Notes: generated from the letters alone by a model not told the origin. A stretch of DNA of 64,000 nucleotides from Solimonas sp. K1W22B-7 (GCF_003428335.1 NZ_CP031704.1:186001-250000), one strand, 5' to 3'; numbered from the stretch's first letter, positions 48,300-58,570 are shown. Translations and numbers: made by a program.

Positions 48300-50366
48300 A
48301 TGGCGCGCGACCTGCTGCTCGAACTCGGCACCGAAGACCTCCCGGCCCGTTACGTCGTCCCGCTGGCCGAGGCCCTGCGTGGCGGTATCGCCGGCGGGCT
48401 CGAGAAGCGCGGCATCGCCCCGGGCGATGTGCAGCTCTTCGCCACCCCGCGCCGCATCGCCGTACTGCTGTCCGGCGTTGCCGACACCCAGCCCGACCAG
48501 GCCATCGAGCGCCTCGGCCCGGCCCTGGCCGCCGCCCTCAAGGATGGCCAGCCTACTCCCGCCGCCCTGGGTTTTGCCAAGTCCTGCGGCGTCGAGTTCT
48601 CCGCCCTGGGCCAGAAGGACGGCAAACTGCACTTCGCCAGGACCGCGCCGGGCCGTGCCACCGCCGAACTGCTGCCGGAAATCTTCGAGGAAACGCTCAA
48701 GCAGATGGACGAGCTGGTGCCCAAGCGCATGCGCTGGGGCTCCGGCGAGGAAACTTTCGTCCGCCCGGTGCAGTGGATCGTCTGCCTGTTCGGCAATGAC
48801 GTGGTGCCGCTGCAGCGCTTCGGCCTCAAGTCCGGCCGCAGCAGCTACGGTCATCGCTTCCATGCGCCGGCGCCGATCGAGCTGCAGGCACCCGCCGGCT
48901 ACCGCGCCGCGCTGCGCGCCGCCAGCGTCTGGGCCGACGTGGCCGAGCGCAAGGCGGAGATCCGCAAGCAGATCGAGTCCGAGGCCGCGAAACTTGGCGG
49001 CCACGCCCGCATCACCGAGGACCTGCTCGATGAAGTGACTGCCCTGGTCGAGCGCCCGGTCGCCATCACCGGCCACTTCGAGGAACGCTTCCTGGAGCTG
49101 CCGCCGGAAGTGATCGTGGCGACGGTGGAAACCAACCAGCGCTACTTCACAGTGTTCAGCGACGCCGCGCAGACGCAACTGACCAATGCCTTCATCACCA
49201 TTTCCAACATCGAGTCGCGTGATGTCGCCCAGGTCATCGCCGGCAACGAGCGCGTGGTCCGCCCGCGCCTGACCGATGCGCTGTTCTTCTGGCAGCAGGA
49301 TCTGAAGCAGCCACTGTCCGCCTACGGCGAGAAGCTGGCCGCGGTCACCTTCCAGAAGGACCTGGGCAGCACCGCCGACAAGGTCAAGCGCGTGCGCGCG
49401 CTGGCGGGCGGTCTCGCCGTCGAGCTGAAGGCCGATGTCGCCGCCGTCGAGCGCGCCGCCGAGCTGTGCAAGGCCGACCTCGTCACCAAGATGGTCTACG
49501 AGTTCCCGGAACTGCAGGGCCTGATGGGCGGCTACTACGCCGCCAAGGCCGGCGAGGGCGCTGCCGTGGCCAGCGCCATCCGCGAGCACTACCTGCCGGC
49601 GCAGCAGGGCACCCGGATTCCGTCGACCCGCGAGGGCCAGATCCTGGCGCTGGCCGACAAGCTGGACACGCTGGCGGGCATCTTCGCCATCGGCCAGAAG
49701 CCCACTGCCAGCAAGGATCCCTATGGCCTGCGCCGCGCTGCGCTGTCGGCCCTGCGCATCTGCATCGAGGGCGGCTTGCCGCTGGACCTGCGCGCCGTGC
49801 TGAAGAGCGCGCTGGACACGCAGCCCGCCGGCAAGCGCGACGCCGCGCTGCTGGAGGAACTGGTCGAGTTCGTCATGGAGCGCCTGCGCGCCTGGCTGGT
49901 CGGCCAGGAGATCGGCGGCCGCGCGATCACGGTGGAGATGTTCGAGTCGGTGCGCGCCATGGGCATCACCCAGCCGCTGGATTTCCAGCGCCGCGTGCAG
50001 GCCGTGCAGGCCTTCGTCGCCCAGCCCGCCGCGCCCAACCTCGCCGCCGCCAACAAGCGCGTGCGCAACATCCTCAAGCAGGCGGGTAGCGTCGGCGGCA
50101 CGGTCGATGCCGCGAAGTTCCAGCACGATGCCGAGCGCGCCCTGCATGCCAAGCTGGGCGAAGTCGAGACACTGAATGCCAGCACCGCCGACTACACCGC
50201 GCAACTGGTCAACCTGGCCGCCCTGCGCGAGCCGGTGGATGCCTTCTTCGACGGCGTGATGGTCAATGCCGACGACGTCGGCGTGCGCGCCAACCGCCTT
50301 GCGCTGCTGGCGCAGCTGGACCGGGCTTGCCGGTCGGTGGCGGATCTGTCGCAGCTGCCGGGCTGA
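48300..50366 (+). CDS. glyS: Glycyl-tRNA synthetase beta subunit
   Basis: A 688-residue partner of GlyQ, of normal length: M-A-R-D-L-L-L-E-L-G-T-E-D-L-P, F-L-E-L-P-P-E-V-I, M-V-Y-E-F-P-E-L-Q-G, D-P-Y-G-L-R-R-A and the C-terminal anticodon-binding region. The start at 48300 is set by family alignment; the Shine-Dalgarno sequence is weak. The gene is cut off from glyQ by katG, ohr, lpxO and an NHL gene. gmhB follows, as in many gammaproteobacteria. Confidence 0.98.
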   Translation: MARDLLLELGTEDLPARYVVPLAEALRGGIAGGLEKRGIAPGDVQLFATPRRIAVLLSGVADTQPDQAIERLGPALAAALKDGQPTPAALGFAKSCGVEFSALGQKDGKLHFARTAPGRATAELLPEIFEETLKQMDELVPKRMRWGSGEETFVRPVQWIVCLFGNDVVPLQRFGLKSGRSSYGHRFHAPAPIELQAPAGYRAALRAASVWADVAERKAEIRKQIESEAAKLGGHARITEDLLDEVTALVERPVAITGHFEERFLELPPEVIVATVETNQRYFTVFSDAAQTQLTNAFITISNIESRDVAQVIAGNERVVRPRLTDALFFWQQDLKQPLSAYGEKLAAVTFQKDLGSTADKVKRVRALAGGLAVELKADVAAVERAAELCKADLVTKMVYEFPELQGLMGGYYAAKAGEGAAVASAIREHYLPAQQGTRIPSTREGQILALADKLDTLAGIFAIGQKPTASKDPYGLRRAALSALRICIEGGLPLDLRAVLKSALDTQPAGKRDAALLEELVEFVMERLRAWLVGQEIGGRAITVEMFESVRAMGITQPLDFQRRVQAVQAFVAQPAAPNLAAANKRVRNILKQAGSVGGTVDAAKFQHDAERALHAKLGEVETLNASTADYTAQLVNLAALREPVDAFFDGVMVNADDVGVRANRLALLAQLDRACRSVADLSQLPG

Positions 50367-50383
50367 CGAACCTGCTCTTCTTT

Positions 50384-50449
50384 CGTGGGAGCGGCCTTGG
50401 CCGCGATCTTTTGATGTTGCGAAAGATCGCGGCCAAGGCCGCTCCCACG
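50384..50449. repeat. REP-like inverted repeat (GGAGCGGCCTTGGCCGCGAT type)
   Basis: CGTGGGAGCGGCCTTGGCCG and its inverse copy, separated by about 20 bases, downstream of glyS. Confidence 0.88.
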
Positions 50450-50467
50450 TGAGTCTCCTCGCTGTAT

Positions 50468-50525
50468 CGTAGGAGCGGCTGTTAGCCGCGATAACCCTTG
50501 ATCGCGGCTAACAGCCGCTCCTACG
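50468..50525. repeat. REP-like inverted repeat (GGAGCGGCTGTTAGCCGCGAT type)
   Basis: CGTAGGAGCGGCTGTTAGCC and its inverse copy with a short loop, 18 bases before gmhB. It is next to the previous repeat but has a different central sequence. Confidence 0.88.
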
Positions 50526-50542
50526 AAAGACCAGGCGCCGCC

Positions 50543-51100
50543 ATGAAGCTCGTAATCCTCGACCGCGACGGCGTCATCAACGAAGAACTCAGCGACCCCA
50601 TGCGTTCGGTCGCCGAGTTCCATCCCATCCCCGGCAGCCTCGAGGCCATCGCGCGCCTCTGCCAGGCGGGCTTTCGCGTGTTCCTGGCCAGCAACCAGCC
50701 CGGCCTCGGCCGCGGCGAGGTGGACTACGAGAACTTCGCCGCGCAGAACGGCCACCTGCAGAAATTCCTCGCCGAAATGGGCGGGCGCATCGACGGTACT
50801 TTCTTCGCCCCCGACCACCCGGACCGCGCCGGCCCCATGCGCAAGCCGGCCCCCGGCATGCTGCTGGACCTGGCCAAGCGCCTGGGTGTCAGCCTGGAAC
50901 TCGTGCCGGCAGTGGGAGACTCGATCCACGACATCGAAGCCGCCCAGGCCGCCGGTGCGCGCCCTGTTTTGGTGCGCACCGGCAATGGCGTTCGCACCGA
51001 AAAAGAGCACGCACTAAAAGGGGTCGCGATCTACGATGACCTCGCGGCCTTCGCTTCGGCGCTCATCGCTGCCCAGCAGGCTCTCCCAGCTGTTAACTAG
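50543..51100 (+). CDS. gmhB: GmhB-like HAD phosphatase lacking the zinc loop
   Basis: A 185-residue D,D-heptose 1,7-bisphosphate phosphatase-like protein, part of LPS heptose synthesis. It has the HAD motifs D-R-D-G-V-I-N (7-13), S-N-Q-P-G-L-G-R-G, R-K-P-A-P-G-M and V-G-D-S-I-H-D-I-E-A. The zinc loop that normally reads C-P-H-x-P-x-x-x-C-x-C-R-K-P is here A-P-D-H-P-D-R-A-G-P-M-R-K-P (89-102), so all Cys ligands are missing. The downstream position after glyS is the usual place for gmhB. The activity is likely but the specificity is less certain. Confidence 0.85.
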   Translation: MKLVILDRDGVINEELSDPMRSVAEFHPIPGSLEAIARLCQAGFRVFLASNQPGLGRGEVDYENFAAQNGHLQKFLAEMGGRIDGTFFAPDHPDRAGPMRKPAPGMLLDLAKRLGVSLELVPAVGDSIHDIEAAQAAGARPVLVRTGNGVRTEKEHALKGVAIYDDLAAFASALIAAQQALPAVN

Positions 51101-51145
51101 CCCCGTGTCGCCATCCATGGCGGGACCTTGGCTACCTGATTGACC

Positions 51146-51270
51146 CCCGGCCCATGTTTGGCTTACTTCGGCATGACATCGAGTCATGCCTCAGCGAGGC
51201 CAAACATTCCATGGCCGGGCGTTCGGCGGGGTGAATGTCCACTGGACATTCACCTGTTTCCGCCGAACCC
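51146..51270. repeat. Two nested palindromes between gmhB and folB
   Basis: First, CCCGGCC...ATGTTTGGC...GGCATGAC-N5-GTCATGCC...GCCAAACAT...GGCCGGG (51146-51219). Second, GTTCGGCGG...GGTGAATGTCC-ACT-GGACATTCACC...CCGCCGAAC (51221-51268), whose right arm encodes the last codons of folB. There is no T-run. They could form a cruciform or act as a convergent transcription barrier. Confidence 0.8.
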
Positions 51271-51636
51271 GCAAGCCGCGTAATCCTCCCGCCGCCGATC
51301 GATCTCCACGCCCATCGCCTTCACGCCCGACAGCGCCCCCGGCTTGTTGATGGCCAGGCGCAGGCTGAGGATCGGGAACTGCTGGAACAGCTGCCGCGAC
51401 AGCCGCTCGGCCAGGGTCTCCAGCAGGCCGACGTGGGTCTTGCCGACGAACTCCACCACCATGGCCGTGACCGCGGCGTAGTCGATGGTGTCGCGCACGC
51501 GGTCGCTGGACGCGGCCTCGCGGATGTCGGTACCCATCTCCAGGTCCAGGATCAGCGGACGCGGCGTGCGCTGCTCCCAGGCGTGGATACCGATCAGGGT
51601 TTCGACTTCGAGGCCGCGCAGGAAGATCTTGTCCAT
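51250..51636 (-). CDS. folB: Dihydroneopterin aldolase
   Basis: A 128-residue enzyme of folate synthesis converting dihydroneopterin to hydroxymethyl-dihydropterin. It has M-D-K-I-F-L-R-G-L-E-V-E-T-L-I-G-I-H-A-W-E, D-T-I-D-Y-A-A-V, L-L-E-T-L-A-E-R-L and I-N-K-P-G-A-L. It starts 5 bases after the tsaD stop, so it is in one operon. Its C-terminal codons lie within the palindrome at 51221-51268, which may have extended the protein. Confidence 0.95.
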   Translation of the reverse strand: MDKIFLRGLEVETLIGIHAWEQRTPRPLILDLEMGTDIREAASSDRVRDTIDYAAVTAMVVEFVGKTHVGLLETLAERLSRQLFQQFPILSLRLAINKPGALSGVKAMGVEIDRRREDYAACGFGGNR

Positions 51637-51641
51637 AGGTC

Positions 51642-52667
51642 TCAGGCGATAACAGGAGTGGGAGGCAGCAGCTCGCTGATCGCCCAGCGCGGCGTGGTGA
51701 ACAGCTTGCCGGTCGGTGCGCGGCCCTCGCTGCGGCGGGCCCAGCCGGCGTAGGCGATCATCGCGGCGTTGTCGGTGCAGAACTCGTGGCGCGGGAAATA
51801 CAGGCGCAGGCCCTGGCGCTGCGCCAGCTCGCCGAGCTTCTCGCGCAGGCGCCGGTTGGCGCCGACACCGCCGGCCACCACCAGCTGCTCCAGCCCGGTC
51901 TGCTCCAGGGCGCGCATGCATTTGATCGCCAGGGTGTCGGTGACGGCTTCCTGGAAGGCCCAGGCCAGGTCGGCGCGGTCCTGGTCGTTCTGCGCGCGCG
52001 GCAGCGCCGTCAGCACCGCGGTCTTCAGGCCGCTGAAACTGAAATCCAGCCCCGGCCGGTCGGTCATCGGCCGCGGGAACTTCCAGGCGCCGGAGAGGCG
52101 CCCGCCCTCGGCCAGTTTCGCCAGGTAGGGGCCGCCGGGGTAGGGCAGGCCCAGCAGCTTGGCGGTCTTGTCGAAGGCCTCGCCCACGGCGTCGTCCAGG
52201 CTCTCGCCGAGGATTTCGTAGCGCCCCACGCCCCGCACCGAGACCAGCAGGGTGTGGCCGCCCGAGACCAGCAGGGCCAGGAAGGGGAACTCCGGGTGCG
52301 GGGTTTCCAGCATCGGCGCCAGCAGGTGCGCCTCCATGTGATGGACCGGGATCAGCGGCAGGCCATGGGCGGTGGCGATGCCGGCGGCCACCGAGGCCCC
52401 CACCATCAGCGCGCCGATCAGCCCGGGGCCTGCGGTGTAGGCCACCCCGTCGAGCTGCCCGGCCGTCAGCCCCGCCTGGGCCAAAACCTCGCGAATCAAG
52501 GGGTTGATGCGGCTGACATGGTCACGCGAGGCCAGTTCCGGCACCACGCCGCCATACTCGGCATGCAGGGCCACCTGGCTGTGCAGGGTGTGCGAAAGCA
52601 GGCCGCCGTTGGAGTAGATGGCGGCGGCGGTTTCGTCGCAGGAGGTCTCGATTCCGAGAATATTCAT
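51642..52667 (-). CDS. tsaD: tRNA N6-threonylcarbamoyladenosine synthase subunit TsaD
   Basis: A 341-residue protein that with TsaB and TsaE makes t6A37 in tRNAs reading ANN codons. It has [22 protein letters not shown], the metal site H-H-M-E-A-H (H110, H114), L-V-S-G-G-H-T, G-E-A-F-D-K and a C-terminal D-N-A-A-M-I-A. The start at 52667 agrees with the family; the upstream in-frame start is rejected. It is divergent from rpsU, a common gammaproteobacterial arrangement. Confidence 0.98.
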   Translation of the reverse strand: MNILGIETSCDETAAAIYSNGGLLSHTLHSQVALHAEYGGVVPELASRDHVSRINPLIREVLAQAGLTAGQLDGVAYTAGPGLIGALMVGASVAAGIATAHGLPLIPVHHMEAHLLAPMLETPHPEFPFLALLVSGGHTLLVSVRGVGRYEILGESLDDAVGEAFDKTAKLLGLPYPGGPYLAKLAEGGRLSGAWKFPRPMTDRPGLDFSFSGLKTAVLTALPRAQNDQDRADLAWAFQEAVTDTLAIKCMRALEQTGLEQLVVAGGVGANRRLREKLGELAQRQGLRLYFPRHEFCTDNAAMIAYAGWARRSEGRAPTGKLFTTPRWAISELLPPTPVIA

Positions 52668-52688
52668 CCAGATATTGTAGCCTTCGCG

Positions 52689-52717
52689 TTGCACTTGCCG
52701 CCGCCTGCGCATAGAAT
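52689..52717 (+). promoter_or_regulatory. Sigma-70 promoter of rpsU
   Basis: TTGCAC, 17-base spacer, TAGAAT, ending 54 bases before the rpsU start. Confidence 0.75.
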
Positions 52718-52771
52718 CTGCGCCCCCTTACCCTTGGGGGCGGTGCCCCTTTTGTCCAAGCGAGTATTTGA

Positions 52772-52987
52772 ATGCCTTCTGTCCGCGTCCGTGATAACGA
52801 GCCGTTTGAAGTTGCCATCCGCCGCTTCAAGCGCACCTGCGAAAAGGCCGGCGTGCTGACCGACCTGCGCAAGCACGAGTTCTTCGAGAAGCCGAGCCAG
52901 GAGCGCAAGCGCAAGCGCGCTGCTGCCGTGAAGCGCCAGGCCAAGAAGGTCCAGCGCGAGTCCAACCGCCGTATCCGCCTGTTCTAA
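52772..52987 (+). CDS. rpsU: 30S ribosomal protein bS21
   Basis: A 71-residue, strongly basic ribosomal protein: [21 protein letters not shown], then [13 protein letters not shown]. It is the first gene of the macromolecular-synthesis cluster and is followed by an attenuator-like hairpin at 53014. Confidence 0.98.
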   Translation: MPSVRVRDNEPFEVAIRRFKRTCEKAGVLTDLRKHEFFEKPSQERKRKRAAAVKRQAKKVQRESNRRIRLF

Positions 52988-53013
52988 GGGCGGTTCGCGG
53001 TACCGGGTTCACC

Positions 53014-53041
53014 CAGGGCGCATGGCGCCCTGAGTTTTTTC
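53014..53041 (+). terminator. Terminator/attenuator between rpsU and yqeY
   Basis: CAGGGCGC-ATG-GCGCCCTG followed by GAGTTTTTT. Confidence 0.88.
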
Positions 53042-53066
53042 TCAGCAGTCCGAACGACCTCTTGCT

Positions 53067-53513
53067 ATGTCCGACCTGAAGACTCGCATCGGTGAAGACG
53101 TCAAGACAGCCATGCGTGCCGGTGACAAGGCGCGTCTCGGGCTGCTGCGCATGCTGACCTCCGAGCTCAAGCAGCGCGAGGTGGTGGAAAGCATCGAGCT
53201 GACCGACACCGTGGTGCTCACGGTGCTGGAGAAGATGCTCAAGCAGCGCCGGGATTCCGAGTCCCAGTTCCGTGCCGGCAACCGGCCGGACCTGGCGGAC
53301 AAGGAGGCCGAGGAAATCCGCCTGCTCACCGAGTACCTGCCGCAGCAGCTCACGGCGGAAGAACTCGAAGCCCTGCTGGCGCAGGCCATCGCCGAAACCG
53401 GCGCCCAGGGCGGCAAGGACATGGGCAAGGTGATCGGCTGGCTCAAGCCGAAGGTCCAGGGTCGTACCGACATGGGCAAGCTCTCGGGCCTGGTGAAGTC
53501 GAAACTCGGCTGA
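53067..53513 (+). CDS. yqeY: GatB/YqeY-domain protein
   Basis: A 148-residue protein homologous to the tail domain of the amidotransferase subunit GatB, which binds tRNA: M-S-D-L-K-T-R-I-G-E-D, L-G-L-L-R-M-L-T-S-E-L-K, Y-L-P-Q-Q-L-T-A-E-E-L, D-M-G-K-V-I-G. It sits between rpsU and dnaG, as in many proteobacteria. A strong terminator follows. Confidence 0.95.
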   Translation: MSDLKTRIGEDVKTAMRAGDKARLGLLRMLTSELKQREVVESIELTDTVVLTVLEKMLKQRRDSESQFRAGNRPDLADKEAEEIRLLTEYLPQQLTAEELEALLAQAIAETGAQGGKDMGKVIGWLKPKVQGRTDMGKLSGLVKSKLG

Positions 53514-53540
53514 TCCGGCACTCTGCACGGCAGTCGCTTG

Positions 53541-53584
53541 AAAAAGGCCGGCCGGCGCCCTGTGCGCCCGCCGGCCTTTTTTTG
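53541..53584 (+). terminator. Terminator after yqeY
   Basis: AAAAAGGCCGGC... / ...GCCGGCCTTTTTTT, a long stem followed by seven T, 38 bases before the dnaG start. Confidence 0.93.
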
Positions 53585-53622
53585 CCTGCAGTTCGCCAGG
53601 GCAGGTCCATTAGAATGCGCGG

Positions 53623-55386
53623 GTGAGTGGCCGCATCCCCGAAGCTTTCATCCATGACCTGCTGGCCCGCACCGATATCGTCGAGATCATCGGGGCGCGG
53701 CTGGATCTCAAGCGCGCCGGAAAGGAATACAAGGCGCGCTCGCCGTTCACCAACGAAAAATCGCCGTCCTTCTTCGTTTCGCCGCAGAAGCAGATGTTCT
53801 TCTGTTTCAGCTCCGGCAAGAACGGCACCGCGATCAGCTTCCTGATGGAGTACGACCGCCTCAGCTTCGTCGAGGCGGTGGAGGAGCTGGCGCAGCGCGC
53901 CGGCGTGGAAGTGCCGCGCGAAGGCGGGGGCCACGACCGCGTGGTGATGGACGGCCCGCTGGACGCGCTGGCGGCGGCGCAGCGCTTCTTCCGCGACCAG
54001 CTGCGCAGCGCCCAGGGCGCCATCGACTACCTCAAGAAGCGCGGCGTCAACGGCGAGATCGCCAAGACCTTCGGCATCGGCTTTGCGCCCGAGTCCTGGG
54101 ATGCGCTGACCAGCTTCCTGAAGGAGCCGAAGCATGCGCTCGAAGCGGGGCTGCTGATCCAGAGGGAAAGCGGCGGGGTCTACGACCGCTTCCGCAACCG
54201 CGTCATGTTCCCGATCCGCGACAGCCGCGGTCGCGTCATCGGCTTCGGCGGCCGCACCCTGGCCAACGACCCGGCCAAGTACCTCAACTCGCCCGAGACG
54301 CCGCTGTTCCACAAGGGCCGCAACCTCTACGGCCTCTACGAGGCGCGCCAGTCGGCCAAGTCCAACCTGCCCTACCTGCTGGTGGTGGAGGGCTACATGG
54401 ACGTGGTGATGCTGGCGCAGCACGGCATCCCCGAGGCCGTGGCCACGCTCGGCACCGCCACCACGCGCGAGCACCTGGGCCTGCTGTTCAAGGCCACCAG
54501 CAAGGTCGTGTTCTGCTTCGACGGCGACCGCGCCGGCCGCGCCGCCGCCTGGCGCGCGCTGGAGCAGGCCCTGCCGGAAATCGACGGCACCCGCGAGTGC
54601 GTCTTCATGTTCCTGCCCGATGGGCACGATCCGGACACCCTGGTGCAGCAGATCGGCGCCGAGGCGTTCCGTCGCCTGGTCGGCGAGGCCCAGACCCTGT
54701 CGCAATTCCTGTTCGGCGAACTGGCCCGGCAGGTCAGCCTGGCCAGCATGGACGGCCGCGCCAAGCTGGCCGCGCTGGCGCGCCCGCACCTGGAAAAGCT
54801 GCGCGACGGCCCGCTGCGCTCCCTGATGCTGGACGAACTGGCGCGGCTGACCCGGGTTGCGCGCGCCGACCTGGAGTCGATGCTGAAGCCGGTAGCCGCC
54901 CCCGACGAGGGCGCGCAGGACGGCGGCGAAGCCCTGTCGACGCGCCACCGGCCCTCCGGCGGCGCCAACCGCCCGGTGCGCCGCGCGATGCAGCTGCTGC
55001 TGGAGGACCCGCGCATGGCCGATCGCGTAAGTCACTTGGAATTGTTAGCCCAAGCAGACGTGCCGGGGATTGAAGTGCTTCTGGAAGCTATCGATTTCTT
55101 CCACGCACACCCCGAAGCTACTGCGGCCCACTTGCTTGAATTCTGGCGAGACACGCCCAAAGGACGGGGCGTGGAGCGCCTGCTGCAGCGCGGGGCGGAG
55201 GACCCCATAGGAGAGGGGACCTTAGAACGGGAGTTTCAAGACACGCTAACCATGATGGGGCAAAAGGTGTTTCGAGCCAGGATTCAGCATCTGCTGACGG
55301 AAGGTCGCCTGCGCCCTCTGACGGATGCAGAATCAAGAGAAATCAATGCCTTACAGAATAGAAGGGCGATTCCCTGGACTCGTTGA
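53623..55386 (+). CDS. dnaG: DNA primase with variant zinc-binding site
   Basis: A 587-residue primase that makes RNA primers for replication. The GTG start fits the family N-terminus (M-S-G-R-I-P-E-A-F-I-H-D-L-L-A). The N-terminal domain keeps the fold pattern but the usual C-P-F-H...C-x-x-C zinc ligands read S40, T43, C61, S64 (S-P-F-T-N-E-K, F-C-F-S-S-G-K), a variant I associate with Bacteroidetes primases. The Toprim core is normal (V-V-E-G-Y-M-D-V, F-D-G-D-R-A-G). From about codon 467 (55021) the codons change from strict GC-ending to many A/T-ending ones, over the C-terminal helicase-binding domain. Confidence 0.97.
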   Translation: MSGRIPEAFIHDLLARTDIVEIIGARLDLKRAGKEYKARSPFTNEKSPSFFVSPQKQMFFCFSSGKNGTAISFLMEYDRLSFVEAVEELAQRAGVEVPREGGGHDRVVMDGPLDALAAAQRFFRDQLRSAQGAIDYLKKRGVNGEIAKTFGIGFAPESWDALTSFLKEPKHALEAGLLIQRESGGVYDRFRNRVMFPIRDSRGRVIGFGGRTLANDPAKYLNSPETPLFHKGRNLYGLYEARQSAKSNLPYLLVVEGYMDVVMLAQHGIPEAVATLGTATTREHLGLLFKATSKVVFCFDGDRAGRAAAWRALEQALPEIDGTRECVFMFLPDGHDPDTLVQQIGAEAFRRLVGEAQTLSQFLFGELARQVSLASMDGRAKLAALARPHLEKLRDGPLRSLMLDELARLTRVARADLESMLKPVAAPDEGAQDGGEALSTRHRPSGGANRPVRRAMQLLLEDPRMADRVSHLELLAQADVPGIEVLLEAIDFFHAHPEATAAHLLEFWRDTPKGRGVERLLQRGAEDPIGEGTLEREFQDTLTMMGQKVFRARIQHLLTEGRLRPLTDAESREINALQNRRAIPWTR

Positions 55387-55389
55387 GAA

Positions 55390-55431
55390 GTTGGCGAAAA
55401 GTTCGCCGACTTGACAAAACTTTGTTAAAAT
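55390..55431 (+). promoter_or_regulatory. dnaG-rpoD spacer with hairpin and AT-rich box
   Basis: GTTGGCGAA-AAG-TTCGCCGAC forms a hairpin just after the dnaG stop. TTGACA (55411-55416) and TAAAAT (55426-55431) follow but with only 9 bases between, so they cannot be the two parts of one standard promoter. It may be an mRNA processing or promoter region of rpoD. Confidence 0.4.
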
Positions 55432-55488
55432 CAGCGGTTCCGCGCCTTGCGTCCGCAGTTCGGGCGTTCAATACCAGAGTGAATCCGC

Positions 55489-57387
<1,899 letters not shown>

Positions 57388-57405
57388 GTCCCTGTCGCGA
57401 TTCAC

Positions 57406-57429
57406 AAAAGGCCCCGCAAGGGGCCTTTT
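57406..57429 (+). terminator. rpoD terminator
   Basis: AAAAGGCCCC-GCAA-GGGGCCTTTT, 19 bases after the rpoD stop. Confidence 0.95.
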
Positions 57430-57455
57430 CGTTGGTGCGCCGAAAGGGGAGGGTT

Positions 57456-57483
57456 CGTCATACCGGCGAAAGCCGGTATCCAG
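57456..57483. repeat. Palindromic intergenic repeat, left part, split by the IS30 element
   Basis: GTCATACCGGCGAAAGCCGGTATCCAG, a hairpin unit very common between genes of proteobacteria. Its partner GCCGGCTTCCGCCGGTATGACG lies at 58551-58572, on the other side of the insertion sequence. Confidence 0.82.
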
Positions 57484-57524
57484 TCGTATGGTGGCTACTC
57501 CTGTCCGGGACTGGATGCCGTGAG

Positions 57525-58543
57525 TTCACAAACCAAATGCAACACCCTATTACGAGGGTGCTGCAATGGGACGCAAGAGCTTTGAGCAGTTTGGAATCGA
57601 GGAACGGTGTGAGATTTCCCGTCGGCGCCAAGCCGGGGAGTCGATCCGGCAAATTGCGGCAGCTCTGGATCGCGCGCCATCGAGCATTTCTCGGGAACTG
57701 AAGCGCAACACTGGCGCGACGGGCTACCAGAGCGTCTATGCCGGCGAGCAAGCTCGGGCGCGCCGCTGGCAAGGTAGCCGGCTTCTGCGTGATGCCGAGC
57801 TGCAAGCCAGGGTTCTGGAGGGATTGCGCCGAGGCTGGTCTCCCGAGCAGGTATCGCGGCGGCTGGCTCAGCAGGATCTGCAGATCAGCTACGAGAGCAT
57901 CTATCGCTTCATTGCCGCCCAGATCGCCCGGACCAACGACTTTTCCTGGCGTCTCTATCTGCCCCGTGCCAAGAGCAAGCGCGGCTTCCGTGGCCGCAAG
58001 GGCGGCAGCCCGGCAGAGCACATCCAGCAGCGGGTTTCGATCGAAAAGCGCCCCAAGGCTGCGGCTGACCGGCGCCAGGCGGGACACTGGGAAGCCGACC
58101 TGATGCTCTTTGCGCGCTATGGCCAAGCCATCCTGACCCTGCATGAGCGAACGTCCCGGCTGACCGCCATCGTCCGCCAGCCCAGCAAGGCCGCTGCGCC
58201 GGTGGCGCAAACCCTCCAGGCCTTGCTGGCCCCACTGCCCCCAGCCCTGCGCCGCAGCATCACCTTCGACAACGGCACCGAATTCGCCTTGCACTACACC
58301 CTGCATCAGCCCCTGGGCTTGCAGACCTATTTCTGCGATCCGCATTCCCCCTGGCAGAAGGGTGGCGTCGAGAATGCCAACGGGCGTTTGCGCCGCTGGC
58401 TACCCCGGGGAACCAACGTCGAAGACCTCTCACCAGACCAACTCTTGCAGATCGCTCAGATCTACAATCACACGCCACGCAAGTGCCTCGGCTTCAAAAC
58501 CCCTGCCGAGGTCTTCGCCAAAGTGTTGCATTTCAAATGTGAA
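57525..58543 (+). mobile_element. IS30-family insertion sequence
   Basis: Ends TTCACA-N4-AAATGCAACAC (57525) and its inverse GTGTTGCATTT-N4-TGTGAA (58543) enclose one transposase gene. The element is about 1.02 kb. It interrupts a CCGGCGAAAGCCGG-type palindromic repeat downstream of rpoD. The target duplication could not be settled by eye. Confidence 0.87.
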
Positions 58544-58570
58544 TCCACCTGCCGGCTTCCGCCGGTATGA
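57566..58570 (+). CDS. IS30-family transposase
   Basis: A 334-residue DDE transposase. The N-terminal helix-turn-helix (I-R-Q-I-A-A-A-L-D-R-A-P-S-S-I-S-R-E-L-K-R-N) is followed by the catalytic core with D178 (H-W-E-A-D-L), D235 (T-F-D-N-G-T-E-F) and E269 (G-G-V-E-N-A-N-G-R), the DD(33)E spacing of IS30. The reading frame is intact. Its last nine codons run through the right inverted repeat and into the host repeat, whose GGTATGA supplies the stop. Confidence 0.95.
   Translation: MGRKSFEQFGIEERCEISRRRQAGESIRQIAAALDRAPSSISRELKRNTGATGYQSVYAGEQARARRWQGSRLLRDAELQARVLEGLRRGWSPEQVSRRLAQQDLQISYESIYRFIAAQIARTNDFSWRLYLPRAKSKRGFRGRKGGSPAEHIQQRVSIEKRPKAAADRRQAGHWEADLMLFARYGQAILTLHERTSRLTAIVRQPSKAAAPVAQTLQALLAPLPPALRRSITFDNGTEFALHYTLHQPLGLQTYFCDPHSPWQKGGVENANGRLRRWLPRGTNVEDLSPDQLLQIAQIYNHTPRKCLGFKTPAEVFAKVLHFKCESTCRLPPV

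Noticed and set aside
55203-55209. CCCCATA inside dnaG as the -10 box of a heat-shock (sigma-32) promoter for rpoD
   Set aside because: No CTTGAA-like -35 element lies at the right distance; kept only as a reason to map transcripts there.
55411-55431. TTGACA...TAAAAT as the rpoD promoter
   Set aside because: The spacer is 9 bases, far below the 16-18 needed.
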